DNA from: Promethearchaeota archaeon
GTDB lineage: Archaea > Asgardarchaeota > Lokiarchaeia > Sigynarchaeales > MK-D1
Reading direction: 5' to 3'
Length of the DNA: 6,234 nucleotides
Assembly (NCBI GenBank): GCA_016839385.1
Contig: JAEOUK010000607.1
Location: forward strand, 1-6,234
The notes beneath the pieces are model-generated. The model had not been told where the DNA came from. It was given only the letters and a program-made list of their open reading frames with translations, and searched no databases. Shown here in pieces: positions 1-4,798 of the stretch (position 1 is its first letter; the number at the start of each line of letters is the position of its first letter). Both the position numbers and the translations under genes were made by a program.

Positions 1-115
1 GTACTTGATTGCCTCCATCTACGAGAGCCGCAGCCGCTAAAATTTGAGTAGCACGAATGACACCTTGCCCTCCAACACCAATAGTCAAAATATTGTAACC
101 TTGAGAATTTTCCAT
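1..115 (-). CDS. 2-oxoacid:ferredoxin oxidoreductase gamma-domain subunit, IorB-like (5' end only)
   Basis: The first 38 codons of a minus-strand gene that runs off the left edge. The start is ATG at 115-113, and the protein begins MENSQGYNILTIGVGGQGVI. The GVGGQGV loop directly after a short beta strand, followed by an alanine-rich helix (ILAAAALVDGG), is the N-terminal signature of the gamma domain of 2-oxoacid:acceptor oxidoreductases. GVGGQGV resembles indolepyruvate oxidoreductase subunit beta (IorB) more than PorG (usually GRGGQG) or KorC (usually GFGGQG). IorB pairs with the thiamine-pyrophosphate subunit IorA and oxidises aryl-pyruvates from aromatic amino acids, reducing ferredoxin in the cytoplasm. 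A GAGG Shine-Dalgarno core lies 8 bases before the ATG and supports this start. The gene is divergent from the HdrD-like pair. Family membership is fairly secure; substrate specificity cannot be judged from 38 residues. Confidence 0.82.
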   Translation of the reverse strand, partial: MENSQGYNILTIGVGGQGVIRATQILAAAALVDGGNQV

Positions 116-123
116 GCTTCAAT

Positions 124-127
124 CCTC
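124..127 (-). promoter_or_regulatory. Shine-Dalgarno core of the IorB-like gene
   Basis: Read on the minus strand the sequence is ACGAGGATTGAAGC followed by ATG. GAGG sits 8 bases before the start codon, a normal spacing. This gene therefore appears to have a conventional leader, unlike several plus-strand genes in the window whose starts lack such a site. Confidence 0.5.
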
Positions 128-164
128 GTAAAAAATGAGTTCTATACTCTATATTTCCCTACAG

Positions 165-174
165 TTTTATAAAA
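165..174. promoter_or_regulatory. palindromic TATA box, probable promoter of the IorB-like gene
   Basis: TTTTATAAAA is a perfect 10-base palindrome and matches an archaeal TATA box in both directions. On the minus strand, initiation about 27 bases downstream would fall near position 143. That gives a leader of about 28 bases that includes the GAGG site. On the plus strand, initiation would fall near 197, where no gene begins. Function is inferred from position and sequence only. Confidence 0.4.
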
Positions 175-185
175 TTAGCTTAAAA

Positions 186-242
186 CCCACAATCATGGGG
201 AAATATGGGGTATTTTGACCCATCTACGTGAATCCAGCCCAT
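186..242. promoter_or_regulatory. cluster of ATGGG/CCCAT half-sites, candidate operator
   Basis: Between the divergent genes are ATGGGG at 195-200 and again at 205-210, exactly 10 bases (about one helical turn) apart. Their complement CCCAT follows at 219-223 and 238-242, and a partial copy, CCCAC, lies at 186-190. The second ATGGG and the CCCAT at 219 form an inverted repeat with 5-base arms. GC-rich blocks stand out in otherwise AT-rich DNA. The cluster lies upstream of both divergent promoters, as an operator or activator site would. No regulator gene is visible nearby, and a chance arrangement is possible. Confidence 0.35.
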
Positions 243-300
243 TTTTCTCCCACTTTGATCTTCTTTCTTTCTTTTTTTCCTTCATTATTTCCCATTTCTT
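243..300 (+). other. pyrimidine-rich tract in the divergent intergenic region
   Basis: Nearly all bases on the plus strand are T or C, with a run of seven T at 272-278 and repeated CTTT units at 263-274. Tracts like this can end archaeal transcription, so a short plus-strand transcript begun at the palindromic TATA box could stop here. It could equally be a flexible spacer or a nucleosome- or histone-excluding sequence. No open reading frame or RNA gene is recognisable across 116-367. Confidence 0.3.
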
Positions 301-323
301 GTGGTTCAATATTCGTATTTGGG

Positions 324-369
324 CTCAAAGATAAGAGATATAAACCTATGACTCGAAGATAAAAGATAT
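324..369 (+). repeat. 18-base imperfect direct repeat reaching into the start codon
   Basis: CTCAAAGATAAGAGATAT (324-341) recurs as CTCGAAGATAAAAGATAT (352-369), with 16 of 18 positions identical and a 28-base period. The first copy contains the upstream half of the TATA box. The second ends in the first two bases of the ATG at 368. It may be a local duplication of promoter DNA or a pair of regulator-binding sites flanking the transcription start. Confidence 0.5.
338..344 (+). promoter_or_regulatory. TATA box of the HdrD-like operon, probably leaderless
   Basis: ATATAAA is centred about 27 bases before the ATG at 368, preceded by the purine-rich GATAAGAG where a BRE would lie. In archaea this spacing places the transcription start at or next to the start codon. 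No Shine-Dalgarno sequence precedes the ATG (the bases before it are GATAAAAGAT), which agrees with a leaderless mRNA. Confidence 0.5.
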
Positions 370-1621
370 GGTTGAACCCGTTACTATCGAATTTTTTGGC
401 GAATTTAAAACAGATGCTTGCACAGTATGTGGAGAATGTTTAACCCATTGTCCGGTAATCGAGTATGATATCGAATCTGCAAAAGCTGAAATGCGAAAAC
501 TTATTGCTGGAAAAAAGACAAAGAAGTTACTTCGGAATTGTCAGTCGTGTTTTACATGTAATTTATACTGTCCTCACGACGCAAAACCAACTAGCTTAAT
601 TTTGCGACGTTGGAATGAGCAGTACGAAAAAGAGGGCTTAAAAATTCGAGGAAAGTATTTTATGACACTTCATCCGAACTACCCCAACTTCAGATCCTAT
701 GCAGCTGATAGATTTATAGAATTAGAAAAACAGCTCGTACAAAAATGGCGCAGTTTAGAACCACTCAAAGGAGATACACTCACATATCCCGGATGTAATG
801 TAATTTTAACACCTACTCTAACACAAACATCAATTTTTGATGAATTAGATATACGTGGAAGGTTAGAATATTGTTGTGGAGAAACTTTATTCAGAACTGG
901 ATACAAAGAAGAACTCTTTCAAGTAACTAAGCGGTTAGACAAATGGTTCAATATTTTGAAACCGAAAAATTTGCTTGTTTTATGCACTGCAGGAACTAAT
1001 GTTTTCCGAAATGTGCTTCCGCATTATGGACTAACATATAAGTTCGAAAAAATTACCTCTTATATAGAATGGTTATGGGAAAAATTCGAAAAAGGAGAAA
1101 TTAAGGTTACTAATCCACTTAATACGTCTGTCACCATCCAGGAATCATGTTACTCAAAAATGTTTGGCGACGAGTACATGGATTTACCTCGTAAAATATT
1201 GAAAAAGATTGGATGTGAAGTGAAGGAAATGAAACATAATCGGGAAAACATGAGATGCTGTGGGATTGGTGCTGGTTTTTCGGTAGATTCTGCTTATAAT
1301 AGTCTGAAAATTCGAGACGCAACCGCCAAAAACCTGAATGAAGCCCGACATACTGAAGCAGATGCAATATGTGTGTATTGTTCTGGGTGCTTACAACAAT
1401 ATCACACAGCGAAAATGCTGTATCTAAAAGAAGCTCCCCCTATATTTCATATAATTGAGTTAATCCAACTAGCTATAGGGGAAACTCCTAACCGATTAGC
1501 TTCTTACACAGCAAAAAATATGTTCTGGGGAATCATGAAACATCAAATGCCTCGATTAATTTCTCCGAAGAGATTTAAGCTTCCTGAAATACCAGAAGAT
1601 CCAGAGGAGGATGCATATTAA
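368..1621 (+). CDS. HdrD-like iron-sulfur protein, upstream paralogue
   Basis: 417 residues with the layout of heterodisulfide reductase HdrD (an HdrC-HdrB fusion) and related lactate or glycolate oxidase iron-sulfur subunits. Two [4Fe-4S] ferredoxin motifs come first: C18, C21, C24, C28-P and C58, C61, C64, C68-P. Two CCG-type domains follow. The second is complete: C261, C297-C298-G, C338-x-x-C341. The first has C143, C169-C170-G and C206, but the expected final cysteine of CxxC is glycine (CTAG), so its cluster may be incomplete or altered. The protein has no signal peptide or membrane segment, so it should be cytoplasmic, carrying electrons to or from a thiol/disulfide or another redox partner. 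The C-terminus is acidic (PEIPEDPEEDAY). It overlaps the downstream paralogue by 11 bases, so the two are very likely co-transcribed and translationally coupled. The upstream limit of the frame is a stop at 341-343, and ATG at 368 is the only ATG before the first motif. The substrate is unknown. Confidence 0.85.
   Translation: MVEPVTIEFFGEFKTDACTVCGECLTHCPVIEYDIESAKAEMRKLIAGKKTKKLLRNCQSCFTCNLYCPHDAKPTSLILRRWNEQYEKEGLKIRGKYFMTLHPNYPNFRSYAADRFIELEKQLVQKWRSLEPLKGDTLTYPGCNVILTPTLTQTSIFDELDIRGRLEYCCGETLFRTGYKEELFQVTKRLDKWFNILKPKNLLVLCTAGTNVFRNVLPHYGLTYKFEKITSYIEWLWEKFEKGEIKVTNPLNTSVTIQESCYSKMFGDEYMDLPRKILKKIGCEVKEMKHNRENMRCCGIGAGFSVDSAYNSLKIRDATAKNLNEARHTEADAICVYCSGCLQQYHTAKMLYLKEAPPIFHIIELIQLAIGETPNRLASYTAKNMFWGIMKHQMPRLISPKRFKLPEIPEDPEEDAY
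1604..1610 (+). promoter_or_regulatory. strong Shine-Dalgarno directly abutting the second HdrD-like start
   Basis: GAGGAGG ends immediately before the ATG at 1611, leaving no spacer. A normal spacing would be about 5-10 bases. The next in-frame alternative start is GTG at 1623, 12 bases beyond the site and 1 base after the upstream stop codon. The motif also encodes part of the acidic tail of the upstream protein, so it may be partly a coding coincidence. Confidence 0.45.
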
Positions 1622-3023
1622 AGTGCTTGAAGCAGAAAGTAGAAGAAATAAGCATGTATTTAAAGCAAATGAATGCACTCGATGCGGTATTTGCTTTAAT
1701 GAATGCCCAGAAATGCATTTACCGATAGAAATAGCGAAAAATGAAGTCATGCGCCTAATCCACGGACAAGATTCGATTGTACTTAAGCATTGCACAAGTT
1801 GCTTCAGCTGTAATCATTTTTGTCCGTACGATTGTAAACCCTACCAACTTATCTTGGAAAATTGGAATAGGCAATATAACGAGCGTGGAGCCCCAGCATT
1901 ATATAAATTTGTATGTCCCACTGAGAAAAACAATGTCTGGGAAATGTTATACCAGCTTACTCCAAAATTTGAAAGGGATCAAATAAAGATGTGGATGGAG
2001 ACCCCTCCTAAAAACACTATCCTTCTTGTAGGAAATTATACACATCTCATGTCTTTTGTCTTATCTGGAAGTGAACTGCTTGATCATTTCACAGTGGTTG
2101 ATTTAATCGATCACTGGGAAGTTGCTGGATATCTCTATCAATTAGGATATTTAGATCTGGTTGAAAAAATCGGAAATCAAGTTAAAGCAGATTTAGATAA
2201 ATGGGGCGTGAAAAAAATTGTAACTTTTCTTGATGCTGTGGAACATATGCTTAATGAAGTCCATCCAAACGAAATGGGAATAAAATTCAGTCAAAAAGTA
2301 GTGAATTTTAACACGTGGTTACTCGATATTATTGATTCTGGCAAAATTAGTTTACCAAATAGTATTGGAATGAAGGTAGCGATTCATGATAATTGTTATT
2401 CAAAATCAGGCAAAGTAGATGGAAAAACTTACTGGGAACTTGCTCGGAAAGTGATTAAACAAACTGGTTGCGATATTGTAGAAATGGAGCACAATCGAGA
2501 ACACGCACTTTGTTGCGGCTTTGGTGCTGGGTGTTCTTGGACAACAGGACATGCGTTTAATATTCCTTTTGATATGATGAGTACTACCGAAAAACGTTTT
2601 CAAGAAGCAATTGCGACAGGCGCTGATGCATTAGTCACGTATTGTGGAGGGTGTTTATATCTTTTATGGGCGGCACGTGAATTATTAGAATATGATCTTC
2701 CAATTTACCATCATATTGAGCTGGTACGTCTTGCAATGGGAGAAAATATTGATCCATCCCAACAACGTCATATCGATCGTGCATGGGATCTCATTTCTAT
2801 CATTGCTGTTGATATGTTGAAAGGTGTAGTGAGTAAGAATTTCAAAATCACTAAAACCAAATTCTCAGATAAAGATAAGAAAAAATGGGGCAAAAAACGG
2901 TATATCGGTGTGAAATTTGTCCGTTTTTGCTTTAAATCAAAATTTATTCGAGACGTATTTCGAAAAATATTTCGAAAATTAATGAAAAGGTTTACTACAA
3001 AACTTGAACTTCCTGAGCAATAG
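1611..3023 (+). CDS. HdrD-like iron-sulfur protein, downstream paralogue with degenerate first CCG domain and basic tail
   Basis: 470 residues, paralogous to the preceding gene. Two [4Fe-4S] motifs are intact (C22, C25, C28, C32 and C61, C64, C67, C71). The second CCG domain is intact: C262, C301-C302-G, C345-x-x-C348, inside the shared contexts HNRE(x)nCCG and GAG. The first CCG region (about 137-210) keeps its fold signature (GYLYQLGY) but has no cysteine: the first ligand is replaced near N142, CCG by EVA, and CxxC is absent. It should bind one CCG-type cluster rather than two. Residues 404-461 form a Lys/Arg-rich extension absent from the paralogue, ending in an amphipathic segment (F445-F461) before a shared ELPE-like terminus. 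It is cytoplasmic or peripherally membrane-bound and probably a heterodimer partner of the upstream protein. ATG at 1611 is taken as the start; GTG at 1623 is possible and would remove only four residues. The role in electron transfer is inferred from the family. Confidence 0.85.
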   Translation: MHIKVLEAESRRNKHVFKANECTRCGICFNECPEMHLPIEIAKNEVMRLIHGQDSIVLKHCTSCFSCNHFCPYDCKPYQLILENWNRQYNERGAPALYKFVCPTEKNNVWEMLYQLTPKFERDQIKMWMETPPKNTILLVGNYTHLMSFVLSGSELLDHFTVVDLIDHWEVAGYLYQLGYLDLVEKIGNQVKADLDKWGVKKIVTFLDAVEHMLNEVHPNEMGIKFSQKVVNFNTWLLDIIDSGKISLPNSIGMKVAIHDNCYSKSGKVDGKTYWELARKVIKQTGCDIVEMEHNREHALCCGFGAGCSWTTGHAFNIPFDMMSTTEKRFQEAIATGADALVTYCGGCLYLLWAARELLEYDLPIYHHIELVRLAMGENIDPSQQRHIDRAWDLISIIAVDMLKGVVSKNFKITKTKFSDKDKKKWGKKRYIGVKFVRFCFKSKFIRDVFRKIFRKLMKRFTTKLELPEQ

Positions 3024-3030
3024 ATCCATA

Positions 3031-3040
3031 TTTAGATATT
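3031..3040 (+). promoter_or_regulatory. TATA-like box before the methyltransferase gene
   Basis: TTTAGATATT is centred about 28 bases before the ATG at 3064, the position expected for a leaderless or near-leaderless archaeal transcript. A GGGG at 3053-3056 could act as a weak ribosome site with 7 bases of spacing. In DNA this AT-rich a match is easily due to chance, and the gene could also be read through from the HdrD-like pair 40 bases upstream. Confidence 0.3.
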
Positions 3041-3063
3041 AGCATAGTATTCGGGGAAAAAAC

Positions 3064-3642
3064 ATGGATGTTTCAGAAGAATGGGAGCAAAAATACGGCA
3101 AGATATTCGTAGAAAAAATTGGAGTAAAAGAGGGTGATACAATAATTGATCTTGGATGCAATTTAGGAAGATATAGCGTTGTTTTAGCACAAGTTGTGGG
3201 ACCATTAGGAAAAATTTATGCAATTGATAATGATATTGGACCATTAAAACGTCTTAGAAAAAGAGTGAAGAATACCGATTATGAAAATATCATTGAAACT
3301 GTTCATACAAATCTGATTCCTGATTCTATCGAAGAAGAATCGATAGATTTTGTCTTATTATATGACATTCTACACTATTTAGATAAAGAAGAACGAAAAT
3401 CGCTTTATTTAGATATATATACTGTTCTAAGAACTGCTAGTGGAGTATTATCCATTCATCCAAAGCATACCAAGGATGATGATTTTCCTGTATGGAATTT
3501 TAAAGATTTAACTACAAAAGAAGTGGTCATGGAAGTCGAGAGTTATGGCTTTATTTATGAGGAAAAAATATGTGACATTTTATGGCATCGGGATGGTCTT
3601 GAACATGGATGCGTCTATAATTTCATCAAGAAAACTGAATAA
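3064..3642 (+). CDS. class I SAM-dependent methyltransferase
   Basis: 192 residues, a compact Rossmann-fold methyltransferase with no extra domain. Motif I is IDLGCNLGRYS (28-38), the glycine-rich loop that binds S-adenosylmethionine. The acidic end of strand 2 is AIDND (53-57), where D55 probably holds the ribose hydroxyls. Motif IV lies at FVLLYDILHYL (96-106). It resembles the Methyltransf_11/25/31 group, which includes small-molecule and protein methyltransferases, so the substrate cannot be named. There is no signal peptide or membrane segment, so it acts in the cytoplasm. It sits between the HdrD-like pair and mtnA on the same strand with 40-base gaps on both sides. Read-through or separate promoters are both possible. 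Asparagine in place of the usual second glycine of motif I (GCNLG) is a tolerated variant in the superfamily. Confidence 0.82.
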   Translation: MDVSEEWEQKYGKIFVEKIGVKEGDTIIDLGCNLGRYSVVLAQVVGPLGKIYAIDNDIGPLKRLRKRVKNTDYENIIETVHTNLIPDSIEEESIDFVLLYDILHYLDKEERKSLYLDIYTVLRTASGVLSIHPKHTKDDDFPVWNFKDLTTKEVVMEVESYGFIYEEKICDILWHRDGLEHGCVYNFIKKTE

Positions 3643-3655
3643 ACACTAAAAGTTA

Positions 3656-3665
3656 TTTTTATATG
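3656..3665 (+). promoter_or_regulatory. TATA-like box before mtnA
   Basis: TTTTTATATG ends 17 bases before the ATG at 3683, and its T-rich left half covers the -27 to -24 region. No Shine-Dalgarno sequence is visible in the bases before the start codon (TTTCTGAATT). This suggests a short or absent leader. The match is weak evidence because the whole gap is AT-rich. Confidence 0.3.
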
Positions 3666-3682
3666 ATGCTAATTTCTGAATT

Positions 3683-4714
3683 ATGATACCATCAATTGAA
3701 TGGGTAGACCCAAATACAGTTCGAATGATAGATCAAACTGTACTTCCTCATGAATTGATTTTTCTGGAGTTTAAAGATTTTCGAGATGTTGCAAATTCGA
3801 TTAAAATTATGAACATTCGAGGGGCTCCTGCTATAGGCGTAGCTGCATCAATGGGAATGGCTTTAGCAGGGGTTGAATTTCAGTATATGGATATTAAAAC
3901 GTACAGATCATATATGGCGCAAGCTGCAAAAACCATCACATCAACGCGACCAACTGCAGTTAATCTGTTTTGGGCAGTTAAACGAATGCAAATGAAAATT
4001 GAGGAAAATAAGAGTAAATCACCGAAAGAAATTACTCAAATTTTAATTAACGAAGCAAAGTTGATGTGGAAGGAGGATATAGATACAAATCGTGCTATTG
4101 GAAAAAATGGTTCAGAAATTTTGGAAGACGGAGATACGGTATTAACACATTGTAACGCAGGAAGTTTAGCGACAGTGCAATATGGAACCGCTTTAGCACC
4201 TGTTAGATGGGCAATCGAAGAAGAAGGGAAAAAAATCCAGGTTATTGCTAATGAGACACGTCCTAGATTACAAGGAGCTCGATTAACAGCGTATGAATTA
4301 CACTATGATAAAATCCCCGTTAAAGTACAGAGTGATAATTGTGCTGGATTAATGATGATGATGGGAAACATTGATAAGGTAATTGTAGGTGCGGATCGAA
4401 TAGTTAGTGATGCAGTTTTTAATAAAATTGGAACATACATGGTTGCATTGGCCGCAAAACGCCATAATATTCCCTTTTATGTAGCTGCTCCTGAATCTAC
4501 CCTCTCTATGAATGAAACCAGAGAAGATGTTACAATTGAACAGCGGGATGGAAATGAAGTTGCAAATGTATTAGGAAAGATGCAAATAGTGCCCAATGGA
4601 GTCGAAATGATCAATTATGCTTTTGATATCACACCTTTCGACTTAATTACTGGAGTGATCACTGAACATGGGATATTTAAACACAGAGAATTAATCCGAA
4701 GATACAGAAAGTGA
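3683..4714 (+). CDS. mtnA: S-methyl-5-thioribose-1-phosphate isomerase
   Basis: 343 residues, the normal length for MtnA, which converts methylthioribose-1-phosphate to methylthioribulose-1-phosphate in cytoplasmic recycling of methylthioadenosine. The N-terminus reads as expected (IEWVDPNTVRMIDQTVLP). Conserved family blocks follow in order: RGAPAIGVAA (46-55), TRPTAVNLFWA (88-98), THCNAGSLATVQYGTALAP (155-173) with the catalytic cysteine C157, NETRPRLQGARLTAYEL (190-206), and VGADRI (235-240) with the catalytic acid D238. Near the end, NYAFDITPFDLITGVITEHG matches the usual NPAFDVTP block, with Y in place of P. The family shares its fold with eIF2B-type subunits and archaeal ribose-1,5-bisphosphate isomerase. 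The TRPTAVNLFWA block and full length favour MtnA. No other methionine-salvage gene is in the window. It is 40 bases downstream of a methyltransferase and followed by a T-rich tract. Confidence 0.93.
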   Translation: MIPSIEWVDPNTVRMIDQTVLPHELIFLEFKDFRDVANSIKIMNIRGAPAIGVAASMGMALAGVEFQYMDIKTYRSYMAQAAKTITSTRPTAVNLFWAVKRMQMKIEENKSKSPKEITQILINEAKLMWKEDIDTNRAIGKNGSEILEDGDTVLTHCNAGSLATVQYGTALAPVRWAIEEEGKKIQVIANETRPRLQGARLTAYELHYDKIPVKVQSDNCAGLMMMMGNIDKVIVGADRIVSDAVFNKIGTYMVALAAKRHNIPFYVAAPESTLSMNETREDVTIEQRDGNEVANVLGKMQIVPNGVEMINYAFDITPFDLITGVITEHGIFKHRELIRRYRK

Positions 4715-4734
4715 TTCTTTTTCTTTTTTCCTTT
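4715..4734 (+). terminator. T-rich archaeal-type terminator after mtnA
   Basis: Directly after the mtnA stop codon come 20 bases that are all pyrimidine on the plus strand, including runs of five T (4718-4722) and six T (4724-4729), with no hairpin in front. Oligo-T tracts without a stem-loop are the usual intrinsic terminator in archaea. The tract would separate mtnA from the kinase gene. Confidence 0.5.
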
Positions 4735-4767
4735 ATAGGTAATATTGAAACAATAATTAGGAAAAGC

Positions 4768-4775
4768 TTTATTGG
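4768..4775 (+). promoter_or_regulatory. TATA-like box before the histidine kinase gene
   Basis: TTTATTGG lies 24-31 bases before the ATG at 4799, just where the TATA element of a leaderless archaeal transcript would be. No Shine-Dalgarno sequence precedes the ATG (ACCTTTGCACTTA). With the terminator-like tract upstream, this suggests the kinase has its own promoter. Support is positional only. Confidence 0.35.
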
Positions 4776-4798
4776 TAAATTCAAGACCTTTGCACTTA

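Noticed and set aside
348..362. Four-codon upstream frame (MTRR, stop) just before the first HdrD-like start
   Set aside because: With the TATA box at 338-344, transcription should begin after this ATG, so it would not be in the mRNA. It is probably by chance, created by the repeat region.
1777..1986. 69-codon plus-strand open frame inside the second HdrD-like gene
   Set aside because: It is in another frame across the second ferredoxin cysteine motif of the real gene and has no supporting features.
368..3023. Reading the HdrD-like pair as lactate or glycolate oxidase iron-sulfur subunits (LldE, GlcF)
   Set aside because: These share the CCG architecture, but no flavin oxidase subunit or LldF/LldG-type gene is adjacent, and the divergent neighbour is a 2-oxoacid oxidoreductase subunit. 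The HdrD-like label is safer, though not exclusive.
3032..3244. 70-codon minus-strand open frame opposite the methyltransferase start
   Set aside because: It lies antisense to motif I of a clear methyltransferase, and its hydrophobic, low-complexity translation looks like a shadow.
3325..3347. Perfect 8-base inverted repeat (TCTATCGA / TCGATAGA) with a 7-base loop
   Set aside because: It lies inside the methyltransferase coding sequence and comes from repeated Ser-Ile codons around a run of glutamates (SIEEESID). No terminator T-tract follows.
3683..4714. Reading mtnA as archaeal ribose-1,5-bisphosphate isomerase or an eIF2B-like subunit
   Set aside because: The TRPTAVNLFWA block, the THCNAG and VGADRI active-site blocks, and the full-length N-terminal domain fit MtnA better.
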